A stretch of 64,000 bases of DNA from the NCBI RefSeq assembly GCF_001641265.1, contig NW_020167524.1, forward strand, positions 1,550,001 through 1,614,000. The letters run 5' to 3'. The position numbers were made by a program, and so were the translations under genes. A model generated the notes under the pieces. That model was not told the origin of the DNA, did no database searches, and was given only the letters and a program-made list of their open reading frames with translations. Within the stretch, counting starts at the first letter, position 1, and each line of letters begins with the position of its first letter. This stretch comes from Pseudogymnoascus destructans (taxonomy: Eukaryota > Ascomycota > Leotiomycetes > Thelebolales > Thelebolaceae). Positions 39,066-50,633 of this stretch are shown here, piece by piece.

Positions 39066-42000
39066 ATGCAAGCCCAAGCACCACCGTATCTCTTCAAGGA
39101 GACGCGTATAAATCTCGACTCACCACTTTCCAATTCTACAGTTATCCTACGCCTTCCCGTACCAGGCGCCTCTACCAGATTAGCGCGGACACAAAAGAGA
39201 CCTCCGGCGACTGAAATCGCAATCACTGAGGATGAAAATGCATTTAAATCGAAGCATCTAGCGTCGGCCTCCTCGATATACCACCGCCTGCACCATACCT
39301 CACCTCGAAGCTTCCATTGGCGCGTGTTGGAAGATGGGAAAGCATTGTCTATAACCGCTGTGGATGTATGCAAACGAGAGAACGGGCCCGAGAACCCTCT
39401 CACACTCCGACTCTACTTTTCGAGCCCAATTCGACCTGGCTGCATTGCATTGGCCGATCACGAAGAGCACGACACGTTGAGCGTCTTGGCTTTGACAGAA
39501 TCGAATCACTTGTATACACTCACGCTGAGACCCGACTCCTTCAGACGACGTGCAAGCACGGAAAACAATGTGGACGACTGGTGCAAGATTTACCTGTCGA
39601 CAGCGTTCAGCTTTAAGCACCCCCACCGCCTCGTTGCGCGAAACCCAGGAGAAGTTCTCATATCTCTCCACGATGGAGGCCTATTGAGGTTAAACCGACT
39701 AGCTGGTGAAGATGCTTCATCATGGAAGGAGACGTTTTATAATGAAGGTGGTTGGGCGCATGGGCTGAGAAGCCTGATTCCCTTCCAAGGGGGCAACACC
39801 ATCAAGCACGGGAAGATTAACATCGAGCTCTCAGCGGTTACTGCGATTGCTGTACCAAAAGCAGATATCGATGGTGATAATTACGCTTTTACCGTGTCTT
39901 TGGATCATCGAATCAGAGTATGGAATCTCGATTCAGGCAAGATTGCGTTTACAGGGGACCTCTTAGGCGCAGAGAGGGAGCCGAACGACCTGGGCAAATG
40001 GGTATTACATCCGTCCCAAGCCCAGCTAATCAGGGTATTCCAAGACGACGAGAGAACTACTGTCGTTACCTTTTCTCCTATCGGCGCCGGAGAATTCAAA
40101 TTTTGGACGATGACATTGAACGGAGACGGCACTGCGGAGTTAATTGATATGTTTCCAGAGATTGTTTTGAAGCCATCGCATCCGATGGCGGGGGATCCCA
40201 TGACGGATGTTTGGACCGTGGCCGATTTCTCAGCCACCGTGCATAACGATGAGCGTGGCAAGCTATCATTGTGGGTACTATGGAAGAACAATATTACATA
40301 TCGGGTCCAGACCGTTGATGTCACGCTTCAGTCAGCCAATAACACCAGCAGCTATTGGAAAAATGGCTGGTCTGCTGTGGCGACAGATACGGTGTCACAG
40401 GCACCCCTACCTGTTATTCTTCCATGGGACCCAGAAGATGCTACAGAGAAGTGGCTCAGTTATATACTGTATCCCGGCAAATACACAATAGCGACCGTGG
40501 AGACAGCACTTTCTATTTATGAAAGGAGTCTTGGACGCCCGCAGAAGATATCGGCGCGTGGCAACAAAAATCTATCTGAGAGAATTTGTGCTATAATTGG
40601 ATCTTCTATACCATTAAGCAGTTCGTCGACTGGGCAAATAGATTATGAGCACTTCAAAACAGCGATGGATGCCCAATGGCGGCGATTTTACCGACTTATT
40701 GTTGAACTGGACAAGCAGCGCGGCGAGGCTTTGGCTCTGAGTTTTGATGCGGATAACCAATTGCACGTTGTTGCTACAGCCAATGGTTTGTCGGTAATCC
40801 GAGAGTGTAGTCCCATCGAGGAACTATACTTTAACCCGGATAATGCTTTTGGTGGGAAGTCGGAGGGGCTCAGCAACCTTATTTCAGCTGCGGCAACGTT
40901 TCGCGAAAACTTCAACGATGTGTTACAGCACTCTTGCAAAGCACAGCTGGCGGTGCAACTCTTCCAAGATCCCTCGCAAACAGATTCCGAACATCTCCGA
41001 TCATTCTACGACAGATGCAATTTCGCTGGTCAAATCGGTGACGATGATTTCGAGCAACTGCTGGCATACTTTGGTGGGGGCTTCAAAAATGTTACGCTTG
41101 GGAGCTATGAAGATTTGTTCAGAGAAATGGCTGGCACAGAAGACATGGCAGCACATCTCGAGCGGTATCCGTTGGCTTCCCTTGGCAGAAAGGTCGCGGT
41201 AAAAGGAGTCCAGGAGATAGTTGAGCTCCATCAGTCAGTCTGTTTTGATCAACTGGCCCTTTTAGCCTTCATTGAGGGCGAGATCGATCAACAAGAAGAA
41301 GGAATGCAGCTTGATACAGCTGCTGTTCATCGACAGCTTATCACCGTGCTGAAGCATCTTGAAATATTAGAATGGCTGCTGAAGACGCAAATCTCCATTT
41401 CACCTCTGAAGTCTGAGAGATCAGAGTCAATCGCCAGTTTAAGCGACGCTCAGAAGCACCAGGAGTTCAAAATAGTAACTGTGTTTGAAGGCACTGTTAA
41501 CCACCTACTAGGACTGGCCAAGGATTCCGACGTGTCTAATTTGACTGCACTGACCAAACTCCTGGGCCGTGTCTGCGATCCAAATAGCGAAATAGAGCTG
41601 CAACCGGCACTTATTCAAGCGTTTCTTCTGAAGACCGAACACCCGGATCTAGCAGTCTCGTTTTCCCGATTCTGCTCCCAAGAACCTTTCTCAGTATATA
41701 TGCAGGGCCGCAGCTCTCTGGCAGTCAAAGATTTGTCCGTAGCAGCAACTTACTTTAAGAAAGCTGCGTTTGGTCTTGGTAAGCTTCTTCCGTCGCCGGG
41801 TATCTCAATCTCTAATGTAATGGCAGCGCATTCCGAAATACAGGCGACCGATCGCCACTCGTCTGGGTTACTTAATGAATCTGACTGGAACTGTCTCTGC
41901 GGTGGCCTTCCATCATACTATGCACACATTGCCTCTCTCTTCGACTCCTCCAAATCGCATTCATACGTCATCGACTTCGCGCGCCTTGCTCTCCAATTCC

Positions 42001-42728
42001 TGCCCACTCAATCCAAGGTATCTCCTGCACAGTCGAATAAGGACACCGCACTCCGCGCAGACCTCCTCTCCCGCCTCTTCTCGTCCGCCCTCCACACAGC
42101 CCGCTACGAGCTCGCACACTCAACTCTACATTTGATGCCCGACGCTGCAATCCAAAAATCCAACCTCCGCAGCTTAGTCTACTCTCTCTGCGAGAACTCT
42201 GCTTCAGCGGAACTCATCGAGCTGCCATTCTTGGGAATGCATGCCCTGGTCGACGAGGCATTAAGTCAAAAGTGCGCGAGTATCGTTGACGTCAATATCG
42301 GTGTGCCATGGCATAAAATCCTTTACGCGTGGAGGATACGCCGCGGCGACTTCCGTGGAGCGGCAGCAGTAGCATACCAGCAACTCCAGAAGCTGCAGCA
42401 GCTTGCCAATGGTGGGCATGGCAAAGATCTCGCGCTGTGGAGCGGAAAGAAGAGCGCTGGTGCAGGGAATGACGAGCTGGACACCCCGGTCACGAGACAG
42501 TATCTGCAGTTTATCAATGCGTTGAGCTGCGTGGAACCAGGGCAGGCATGGATCCTAGCGGAACCAGTGGGAAGGAAGAATGGGGTTGTCGAGAAGAGAA
42601 GAGTGATTACACTGGAGGACGCGAGGCGCGGATTGCAGGATGAGATGGATCGGGTTGAAGGGATCCTCAGAGGGCGGTTTAGCTTTGTTGGAGGAGAGGA
42701 AAGGTATGTGGATATGGATGTGGATTAA
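39066..42728 (+). CDS. NUP120: nucleoporin Nup120 (Nup160 family)
   Basis: Single exon, 1220 aa. The N-terminal half is a beta-propeller with FVLS/WD-like strands (LTLRLYFSSPIRPGCIAL, LYTLTLRPDSF, ALSLDHRIRVWNLDSG-type TVSLDHRIRVWNLDSGKI). The C-terminal half is alpha-solenoid (SAELIELPFLGMHALVDEAL). The conserved end segment VDVNIGVPWHKILYAWRIRRGDFRGAA is characteristic of Nup160/Nup120. It is a scaffold subunit of the Y-complex of the nuclear pore, needed for pore spacing and mRNA export. The first in-frame ATG is at 39066 (MQAQAPPYLFKETRINLD). It is intron-less, unusual for a 3.7 kb gene here but clean throughout. Confidence 0.92.
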   Translation: MQAQAPPYLFKETRINLDSPLSNSTVILRLPVPGASTRLARTQKRPPATEIAITEDENAFKSKHLASASSIYHRLHHTSPRSFHWRVLEDGKALSITAVDVCKRENGPENPLTLRLYFSSPIRPGCIALADHEEHDTLSVLALTESNHLYTLTLRPDSFRRRASTENNVDDWCKIYLSTAFSFKHPHRLVARNPGEVLISLHDGGLLRLNRLAGEDASSWKETFYNEGGWAHGLRSLIPFQGGNTIKHGKINIELSAVTAIAVPKADIDGDNYAFTVSLDHRIRVWNLDSGKIAFTGDLLGAEREPNDLGKWVLHPSQAQLIRVFQDDERTTVVTFSPIGAGEFKFWTMTLNGDGTAELIDMFPEIVLKPSHPMAGDPMTDVWTVADFSATVHNDERGKLSLWVLWKNNITYRVQTVDVTLQSANNTSSYWKNGWSAVATDTVSQAPLPVILPWDPEDATEKWLSYILYPGKYTIATVETALSIYERSLGRPQKISARGNKNLSERICAIIGSSIPLSSSSTGQIDYEHFKTAMDAQWRRFYRLIVELDKQRGEALALSFDADNQLHVVATANGLSVIRECSPIEELYFNPDNAFGGKSEGLSNLISAAATFRENFNDVLQHSCKAQLAVQLFQDPSQTDSEHLRSFYDRCNFAGQIGDDDFEQLLAYFGGGFKNVTLGSYEDLFREMAGTEDMAAHLERYPLASLGRKVAVKGVQEIVELHQSVCFDQLALLAFIEGEIDQQEEGMQLDTAAVHRQLITVLKHLEILEWLLKTQISISPLKSERSESIASLSDAQKHQEFKIVTVFEGTVNHLLGLAKDSDVSNLTALTKLLGRVCDPNSEIELQPALIQAFLLKTEHPDLAVSFSRFCSQEPFSVYMQGRSSLAVKDLSVAATYFKKAAFGLGKLLPSPGISISNVMAAHSEIQATDRHSSGLLNESDWNCLCGGLPSYYAHIASLFDSSKSHSYVIDFARLALQFLPTQSKVSPAQSNKDTALRADLLSRLFSSALHTARYELAHSTLHLMPDAAIQKSNLRSLVYSLCENSASAELIELPFLGMHALVDEALSQKCASIVDVNIGVPWHKILYAWRIRRGDFRGAAAVAYQQLQKLQQLANGGHGKDLALWSGKKSAGAGNDELDTPVTRQYLQFINALSCVEPGQAWILAEPVGRKNGVVEKRRVITLEDARRGLQDEMDRVEGILRGRFSFVGGEERYVDMDVD

Positions 42729-43272
42729 GGGGTTGTAGGCAGCTGTGAGCGGGTTCTGTGTATGATACGAATGGCGTTCAAATGGGAGTTAAGGTACAGA
42801 TGGAGCGAAAGAAAGGAAGGAGCTAGAGAGGGAGAAACTAGGAGGAATATACCAGGTTCTTGTAAAAAATAACACTGAGGCGATGATGTCTGGGTTTCAA
42901 TATAGGGAGATCATCGTAGAGAGTGTAAATGATGTCTTACAAGTTCGTCGAATGAGAAGGGTTATACTCAACTCAGTGAAGTGTCGTGAACTACCAGCTG
43001 CGGATGGTCTTGTGCAGGTCAATATTAGCTTTTTTTGCAGCTACGTTCAAAGGTTTTCCGAGACCAATAACATGTTTAAAACGGCAGGGACAGAGGTTCA
43101 CATATCTCGAAAAAAAAGTCACGAGTCGTCACTCTCCTGAGGGTGAAATGCTTCAAGTCATGGTAATCGGGAAAGCAAGCAATATGCTAATTCATCTGGA
43201 TATACACCTATCAATGACTCCCTCATTCCCAATTTTCCAACCCAAACACTCCACGTCTCATTGCCCGGCCAT
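42729..43272. other. convergent intergenic region
   Basis: 544 bp between the ends of NUP120 and RPL35, purine-rich at first. Short frames here have no family features. Confidence 0.45.
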
Positions 43273-43887
43273 TTAAGCCTTGACGGCGTACTTGCGCTGG
43301 GGGAAGTGGGTGTTGCGCTTGGTGGTCTTCTCGAGGACACGGGCGGAATCCTCCTTGGACAGGCGGCGACGGATGGCACGGGTCTGCTTGGGGCGGAGGT
43401 CGAGGGGAAGGTACTTCTTGTTCTTGTAGAACAGGCGAAGCTGGGAGCGCTGGTTGGCGTTGATGACGGTGAGGACCTTGGCGATCGACTTGCGGATATC
43501 GTGGCTGTAGAGCGAGAAATGTCAGTGATGCCGTGCCACTTACAAGCACCGAGTATTGCCATCGGAGTTCTCGTGGGAGACAAGGGAGTATTGATGGGCT
43601 TATAGACTCGGGGGCATTGAGACGGGGGATTTGAAGACGCACATCTTGGTGAGCTTGGATGCGGATCCACCAGCGATCTTCTGGGTGCGGAGTTGACCGA
43701 GCTCAGTCTTCAATTCGCCGAGCTGCTTCTGGAGGTCCTCCTTGTTCTTGGTCCAGAGGGCACCAGTCTTAACTTTTCCGGACGACTATCGCGACGTTAG
43801 CTTTTATCCCCTTCGATCCAGTTGTAAATCGTTTCTTGAGCGCGCGCGTCGCATCGAGAATCGAATATGTAAGAGGTTCCGTACCAT
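43273..43887 (-). CDS. RPL35: 60S ribosomal protein L35 (uL29)
   Basis: Three exons: 43887-43885 (the ATG alone), 43785-43643 and 43504-43273, 125 aa. After the ATG, a GTACGG donor opens a 99-nt intron; the next exon begins SSGKVKTGALWTKNKEDL. The second intron (GTGCGT...CTACAG) restores SKLTKIHDIRKSIAKVLTVIN, the hallmark of L35, and the C-terminus reads LDLRPKQTRAIRRRL and ends HFPQRKYAVKA. L35 sits near the peptide exit tunnel. Isolation of the start codon in its own exon is common in fungal ribosomal protein genes. GOS1 is divergent. Confidence 0.95.
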
Positions 43888-44229
43888 TATGAATGATTGT
43901 CGAGGTTGTCGTGATTGAGATGGAGTGGTGGTCGGTATGGGCGTCGTCGTCGGTCTTCGTTCTGGGCGCGGATCGCTGGGTTGTTTTTCGTAGTAGGGTT
44001 TTCGTATTTTATGCCCTAAGCGTGTGATTGGCTTAGCGTGTGAGCTGGGACAGACCTGGGGACAACTCAGTTAGCGCAAGGCTGAAAATAAGTCATGTGA
44101 TGTCAATATCTTGGCATCCATGTCAGAGCCGCGCACAAGGCAAGGCCGAGTTGGTCAGGATATCATATCAACCACTGAGACAATGATGGCATAGGAAAGA
44201 TCCGCTCTTCAAAATATCAAGAACCTATC
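43888..44229. promoter_or_regulatory. shared promoter region, RPL35 / GOS1
   Basis: 342 bp. It contains the direct repeat TTAGCGTGTGA / AAGCGTGTGA around 44020-44042. Expected to hold ribosomal-protein promoter elements, but none is certain. Confidence 0.5.
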
Positions 44230-45015
44230 ATGTCTGCCTCAACAGGGACGGGCTGGGCGCAGCTACGCCAACAAGCAAGAACACTTGAGACCCAAGTAAG
44301 TCATCGTACTCCTCAAGGTTGACCAAACTAACCGGACCCCTAGACGGAATCTCTCTTCCACACCTACTCACAATTTGCGCAAATCAGCAACATCCCCCCC
44401 TCACCAACCGAAGAACAAAAGCAAACCGAATCCAAAATCAACGAGCTCTTCGAAAAGGTTAGTCCCCCCTCCCCTCTCTGAACTGTCCCCTTTCTAACAC
44501 GCCCTCCTCCCAAGCGCGAAACCCTCATAAACCAACTCACCCGCCTCCTCGACTCCGAAAGCACCCTCACCGCCTCAGCCCTCAAGCAAAACAACCTCTC
44601 CCGGCACCGCGAAGTCCTCCAGAACGACCGCCGCGAATTCAACTCCCTGAAATCCACGCTCCATTCCGCCCGCCAGCGTGCCAACCTCCTCACAAACGTC
44701 CGCTCAGACATCGACGCTTACCATGCCTCCTCCCCTTCCGCTGAAGCGGACTACATGCTCGGCGAGCGCAACCGCATCGAGAACTCGCATAATATGACTG
44801 ATAGCGTGCTAAGCCAGGCGTATGCTGTTAATGAGCAGTTTGGGTTGCAGCGCGAGACGTTGGCGGGGATTCAGCGAAGGATTCAGGGCGCGGCGGCGCA
44901 GGTGCCGGGGCTAAATAGCTTGATTAATCGGATTAGTGCGAAGAAGCGAAGGGATATGATGATTTTGGGGACGTTTATTGGGGTGGTGTGCTTGTTGTTT
45001 TTGTACTTCCTGTGA
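44230..45015 (+). CDS. GOS1: Golgi SNARE Gos1 (GOSR1/GS28 family)
   Basis: Three exons: 44230-44295, 44344-44457 and 44515-45015, 226 aa. The start MSASTGTGWAQLRQQARTLE is the typical Gos1 N-terminus (W-x-x-LRxxAR-LE). The SNARE helix MTDSVLSQAYAVNEQFGLQ contains the central Gln, and the sequence ends in a single transmembrane anchor (MMILGTFIGVVCLLFLYFL) with no lumenal tail. It is a Q-SNARE for intra-Golgi and endosome-to-Golgi fusion, pairing with Sed5, Ykt6 and Sft1. Introns of 48 and 57 nt join conserved blocks in frame. Codon usage shifts from C-ending to G/T-ending within exon 3. Confidence 0.94.
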
Positions 45016-45379
45016 GCCAGCGAATTTGGGATGTAATGGGGAGTCAGTTGGCGGCTGTCAACAGTTTGAAAGATTGGGCTGGTATACCTACTGAAGTGAC
45101 CCGAGAGGCGAGGCTAGGCTGTATATGGTGGCAAGAGGTTGGGGATAGATACTGGCGGACGGGATCACAAGACAGATGGATGTGTCAGATAGACATGGGA
45201 AGCGGAACTTTGCTAATTACTGTCGTTATACCGCGCTGCTTAATGCCAGGACACGCAAGCGCTTATGTATCTTTGCGAAGCAGGAGTTAGAAGCGGATTT
45301 GTATTTGTACACGAGGGTATTATTTGACAATATCATACAACAGTGGCAGCCACGAGCTTTCCACCTTCAATCAAAATCC
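45016..45379. other. convergent intergenic region
   Basis: 364 bp between the ends of GOS1 and ATP10. No gene seen. Confidence 0.5.
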
Positions 45380-46517
45380 TCAGATCGCACTTTTCGTCCC
45401 CCCAGGCGAACCCTTCTTCCCCTTTGCCTCCTCAATCAACTTCCTCACACCCCTAACCAACCCCTCCCTCTCATCCCCCTCCGCAATCCCACTCCCCGCC
45501 CACCGAACCCTACACGCCCCATCCAGCAAATACGTATACCCAACCTTACTATTCAGCAACCCCATTGCATCCCTCATCTCCCCCGTCAAGCCCCTTGTGA
45601 CCACAAAATACTTCCCCCATGCGTCCCGCCCCAGCTTCGCCCGCAAACTCGGCTTGAATAGCTTGATTAGCGCTGCCTTGAGAGGGTTCTCCTCCACATT
45701 AATCTGCACCATCTGCGCACGCCCGCCGCTCGCAGCCACCACTTCATGCAGCTCCGCGTTTTCCTTCTTGCCTACAAAGGATGTAGCCTGGTGCTCGGCC
45801 CAGGCGCTGGAGAAGACGGAGACGATGGAGATTTTATCGCTCAACACGGGTGTGGTGTCCCGCACCTCGGCGTCTTTGAGAAGGGTCTGGCCCTGCAGGT
45901 TGGGGAAGTAGAGGGCGCGCTCGGCTCGGAAGAGGCGGGGAGGGGCGACGAAGGATTTCCCTTTGTGGTGACGCATGTTGGACCATTCGCGGAAGTAGGG
46001 CGTGGCCATCCTCTCCGTGCTGCGTTGGATGTTAGCTATTTTTCTCTGACTGTTCGGGGGCGGTCATCCGGGGTCAAATAGGAGACCGTTATTTCGACGG
46101 GAAGGATATGCGGGAGAGAGCGTACAGAATCTTCCTCTTAACAATATGTTTATCATAATCCACAAAATCATCACGCCTCTGCTTCCACGACCTCGTATCA
46201 ACCCCGGCATTCTCGCCCGCCCGCGGCGGCCTCGGAAGCCCGATTGGCCGCGGTAGCGGCTTCGGCGTGAATTGCTCTACTGCTTTGCCTGTTGCTCGCG
46301 GCGCATCGGCGAGGGGGGAGGGGAGGTCGGCTGCTGATACCGGCTTTGGGTCTTCGGGAGCTGGTGCCAGTGCCGGTGCTGATGTCGGGGGGGTGGGTTT
46401 GTCGGCATAGCGGCGGAGTGTTGTGCTGAGGGGTTCGGACCGAATGGGTTGGACTATGGAGGCGAAGCGCTCGGGATGGAGGAGGGCGCGCGCCAATGGC
46501 GCTTTGGTGGCATTCAT
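45380..46517 (-). CDS. ATP10: mitochondrial ATP synthase assembly factor Atp10
   Basis: Two exons, 46517-46126 and 46019-45380, 343 aa. The N-terminus (MNATKAPLARALLHPERFAS) is a mitochondrial presequence, followed by a Pro/Ala-rich linker. Exon 1 ends DYDKHIVKRKI and joins LTERMATPYFREWSNMRHHKGKSFVAP, the conserved Atp10 start. Then come LYFPNLQGQTL, ISIVSVFSSAWAE and QINVEENPLKAALIKLFKP, a thioredoxin-like core. Atp10 acts in the inner membrane and helps assemble subunit 6 into the F0 rotor. It is divergent from the E2 gene, another mitochondrial protein, with 287 bp between starts, so the two may share a promoter. Confidence 0.9.
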
Positions 46518-46804
46518 CTTGAAGTACGTAGTAGCTTTTGAGAGCGCGAGGTTCAGCCTCGTTGTAGAGGCTACAGAACAAAGATCTCGACGACCGGAGA
46601 AACACTATCACCGGCCGCCGCGTCGTTGCCGTCGATTGGAAGGTGGGACGTCACCAGCGGCTCGGTCTAAGACGACGGCTAGAATCGGCCAGGCGGGTTG
46701 TTAAGGTCGAACGCGGGGACTGTGGTTTAAAGAGCGTATGCCGCACAATGAGGGCTTCTGCATAGTTTTTTTTATTGGGATTACTATCGTCTTCTTGAGT
46801 AAAT
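46518..46804. promoter_or_regulatory. shared promoter region, ATP10 / BCKDH E2
   Basis: 287 bp between divergent starts of two mitochondrial genes. GC-rich with CGGCCGCCG near 46612. No gene seen. Confidence 0.5.
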
Positions 46805-48354
46805 ATGCCTGTCAGGATACCCTCGATCTCGGCCGCGCCGCTGTCTAGAGCTTTGTTGAACCCCGCCAGGCGGAATGGGTTGAGGAGGCATCCTACGAGG
46901 CTGTTTACCGCGACTGCGAGGGCAGAAGTTGTTAAGCCGTTTTTGCTTGCTGATATTGGAGAAGGTGAGGATTTTCTGTCTTTTGTTTTGTTATGTTTGG
47001 TTGTTACGCTTGTCGAGGAAGTATACTGACAGGCGCAGGTATCAGAGAGTGTGAGATCATCCAATGGTTCGTTGAACCCGGAGCGCGGGTCGAGGAGTTC
47101 GACAAGATATGTGAAGTCCAGAGCGACAAAGCATCTGTTGAAATTCCATCGCGGTTCTCAGGTGTGATCAAGAAGCTGCACTATGATACTGGGGAGATGG
47201 CAAAAGTGGGAAAGGCCCTCGTCGACATCGATGTGCCAGAAGAGGTCGCCGAGGCGGTGGAGCAGGCAGGTGCTGCACCACTAGGGAGGGAAGCAGGTGC
47301 AGAGAGTGTCAGGTCTGAGGGTCTAGCAAGCACCATCCAGCCAGATACTTCCTCAGTTCCACCACCGGAGATGAAGCCAGAAAGTGACAAGCCAGTGGTG
47401 GCCAAGGGAAAGCACGCCACGCTCGCAACACCAGCAGTGCGGCATCTCACCAAGGAGCTCAAAGTTGACATCTCAGACATCAACGGCTCCGGACGCGACG
47501 GACGCGTAACAAAGGACGACGTGTACCAATTCGCCAAAGCCCGCGACGCAGGACAAGCAGCACCAACACGCCAAGCAGCAAGCACTCCCCAACTCGCGCG
47601 CCCAGCACCAGACCATGGTCCACCGCAAGAGACCCCAACACAGCTCACCAACATGCAAGCCCAGATGTTCAAAGCCATGACCGCCTCCCTCAGGATCCCC
47701 CACTTCCTCTATGCCGACGAAATCGATGTCTCCTCCCTCTTCCACCTTCGCCAGCGTCTCAACAAATCGCTCGCCAAGTCACCCCCCGTTGACGCTCAAG
47801 CCACAAAACTCTCCATCCTCCCTTTCCTCATCAAAGCCATGTCCCTCGCCATCGGACGCTACCCCATTCTCAACGCCCGCGTCGACGTCGGCGCAGACTC
47901 TAAGCCATCCCTGGTCATGCGCGCACAGCACAACATCGGCATCGCCATGGACACCCCCCAGGGCCTCCTCGTACCCGTAATCAAGAACGCCAATGCCCTC
48001 TCCATTCTCTCCATCGCCTCCGAGCTTGCGCGCCTCCAAGCCCTCGCCAAAGCCGGGAATCTCACCACGGCCGACCTAACGGGCGGCACCATCACGCTGT
48101 CGAATATCGGGAATATTGGCGGGACGTATGTGGCGCCTGTGATTGTGGAGAAGGAGGTTGCGATCTTGGGAATTGGAAAGAGGAGGACGGTGCCAGCGTT
48201 TGGGGAAGGGGGGGAGGTGGTCAGGAAGGAGGTGATGAATTTTAGTTGGAGTGCGGATCATAGGGTTGTGGATGGGGCGACGATGGCGAAGGCGGCGGAG
48301 GTGGTGAGGGGATTTGTGGAGGAGCCGGATATGATGCTTGTGCATCTGCAGTAA
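46805..48354 (+). CDS. dihydrolipoyl transacylase, E2 of branched-chain 2-oxo acid dehydrogenase
   Basis: Two exons, 46805-46964 and 47039-48354, 491 aa. A presequence (RALLNPARRNGLRRHPTRLF) leads to VVKPFLLADIGEGIRECEII and the lipoyl domain with the modified Lys in CEVQSDKASVEIPS. The E3-binding domain is ATPAVRHLTKELKVDISDI and GSGRDGRVTKDDVYQF. The catalytic domain ends with SWSADHRVVDGATMAKA, the HxxxDG acyltransferase motif. DIGEGI-type starts and IGIAMDTPQGLLVPVIKN mark the branched-chain, not pyruvate or oxoglutarate, E2. In mitochondria it passes acyl groups from the E1 to CoA in valine, leucine and isoleucine breakdown. The coding strand changes from very C-rich to very G-rich near 48.09 kb. 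Confidence 0.92.
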
Positions 48355-49947
48355 AAGGTGGTTGGATATGATGGGTGTTTACCTGCTTAGATAGGGAGAT
48401 TTTTGATGTGAGAGAGGTGCATCTGAAGTGATGCGAGGAGGTTTGGATATGATGGATGGTATCGGGCGGGAGGGAACAGACCCAGCACACGATGCATCTG
48501 CACCTCAAATGAGGGAGAGCACATTGGATATGATAGACTTGAGAACGCCTCTTTGAGGGCTCGAGGGGGTGGTTAGCTACTGCATATGTGGTGTTCAGGA
48601 GGTAGATTGTGATGGATACTGTCTGATGTACGCCACAAGAATAACACAAACATAACCCAAACCGGTTCATTCAAATAAGCGTGTCTTTGAACTCCTTTTC
48701 CCCATCATCTTTCATCTATATCAAGCATTTTCGTACTTTTCATTACCTGTAAAATAGTCTTCTCCTCCGACTCGGACGCACATAACTCGCAACAATGGGC
48801 GGCCCGTGGACCGCCGCCCCACCTTTGGATTATTCCCAGAATCTGGGTCGCGTATGCCCCACGCACCGCCTAAGTGGGGTAATTTATCCCTGCACACACT
48901 CCACCCCCACGCACTGGGCCCCGGCGTGGGGTGGGACATTTAGGGTCGAAAAAAGAATGAGGGCTTTTTTCCCGTACGAGATGACTGCTTACACTACTGT
49001 AGGAGTAATGTAAGTATGCACTCTAATAAACAGGGTTGTTATTGGGGTAATATGTGCATCATAATATATGCACACGACTGTATTGGGGGTATGCGGGTAT
49101 GGCGCACGACAGGCATGCGCGGCAGATTGGCCGCCTGCATTGCGTCGTGGGGAAGCACCACCCTCTATACCCTCTATACCCTCTGTACCCTCTATACCCT
49201 CTATACCCTTTATACACAAGTAACAACGCCCTACGCTCGGATACGATGCGGGTTAAATATGGATCAAAATGTACAAGTCACTTGACCCCCCTCCACTACC
49301 AACCAACCACGCCCATATTTTGCCGCCCCCCCTCCAAAGCGGCAATTAGCCAATTATCCCTCCTCCTTCTCCTCCCCGGGGCTCGATCTGCCTCGGGCTC
49401 CGGGCGGTGTGTTGTCCGGGGGCTACCCCGTCCCACCCAGGTGTTCTCTCACCCTACGTCGTACCTGTCGTTACCCAAAGGAGCGTGGAGGGGTCCCGCA
49501 CTAGGACGGCAATATAAGGGTGACATCACGCCCCCCCCCCCCGCCTTTTGTTCGAAAAGGGTTTTTGGAAATCTTTCTGGTCTTCCTCTATACTGCTGTG
49601 TTGGGACACGCTGCGAGTTGCGTTAAGACGAAGGGATGGGCGCGTGCGACTGGTAGCACCAACTTTTGACGGCTGAGAATCAAACGATCTACGACCTGTC
49701 GTTTTTCCCCTTTCCCCTGGCTCTGCGAGTCTCCTAAGCTCATTTATACCGAACGATATTTACACCTCTTCTTTTCCTCCGTCCCACCATCCAAACCGCT
49801 CTCAGATCGACCAAATTCGTCTCCTCACTCCACCACACCACTCAGACTGCCGAAGTCTTCTCACATCCTACTCTAAGACTACAAAACCCGAATCCACGCC
49901 CTCACACCTACGAATTCACAAACATACCACACACAATATCCAACACA
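48355..49947. other. 1.6 kb intergenic region with short repeats
   Basis: It begins with GGATATGAT and TGCATCTG words repeated several times (48327-48540). A 9-bp ATACCCTCT-type minisatellite lies at 49160-49215 and pyrimidine-rich sequence from 49.7 kb leads to the gluconokinase start. Short frames in between have no family features. Confidence 0.5.
49160..49215. repeat. 9-bp minisatellite (TACCCTCTA)
   Basis: About six tandem units with one G and one T variant. Not coding. Confidence 0.9.
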
Positions 49948-50633
49948 ATGGCAATGGAGTCCATAACCACCCCCTCCGCGTCCTACACCTCCTCCGGACC
50001 CTCAGCACACAAACACATATGGTTCATAACCGGCCCCGCCGGCTGCGGTAAATCAACCGTAGCCTCTCACCTAGCCTCCACCCTACACCTCCCCTTTCTC
50101 GAAGGCGACGACGTATGTCCCCCCTCTCCTCCCCTTCCCCCATCACCTCGTAACCTTGCCACCCCCCAACTAACAACCCCCCCCAGTACCACACCCCCGA
50201 AAACATCTCTAAAATGGCCACCGGCACCCCCCTCACCGACTCCGACCGCTGGGACTGGCTCTCCGCCCTCCGCACCGCCTCCCTCTCCACCCTCTCCCCC
50301 CCCTCTCCCTCCGGCGTAATCGTCACCTGCTCCGCCCTCAAGTGCAAATACCGCGACGTCATGCGCGTAGCGCCCTACCACGATCCTCGAGTTCTCGTAC
50401 ACTTCATCTTTCTGTCAGCGAGTGAAGAGACGCTACTAAAGAGAGTAGAGGGACGCAAAGGGCATTACTTTGGGAAGGATATGGTGAAGAGCCAGTTGGA
50501 GAGTTTGGAGGTGCCGGTGGGGGAGAGGGATGTGGTGGTTATTGAAGTTAGTGTGGGGAGGGAGGAGGTGGAGAGGAGGGCGCTAGAGGTTGTTAGGGAG
50601 ACGATGGGGGTGGAGAGGGCGAAGCTTGCTTGA
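49948..50633 (+). CDS. gluconokinase
   Basis: Two exons, 49948-50112 and 50187-50633, 203 aa. The P-loop is ITGPAGCGKSTVASHLA. The intron rejoins EGDD with YHTPENISKMATGTPLTDSDRWDWL, the signature of GntK-type gluconokinases (E-G-D-x-x-H...M..G.PL.D.DR..WL). IVTCSALKCKYRDVMR and HFIFLSASEE follow. It phosphorylates D-gluconate to 6-phosphogluconate, feeding the pentose phosphate pathway in the cytosol. The C-terminal helix carries strongly purine-rich codons. It is slightly longer at the N-terminus than bacterial enzymes (Ser/Thr-rich start). Confidence 0.92.

Noticed and set aside
45176..45911. Plus-strand ORFs over 45.2-45.9 kb
   Set aside because: They are antisense to the second exon of ATP10.
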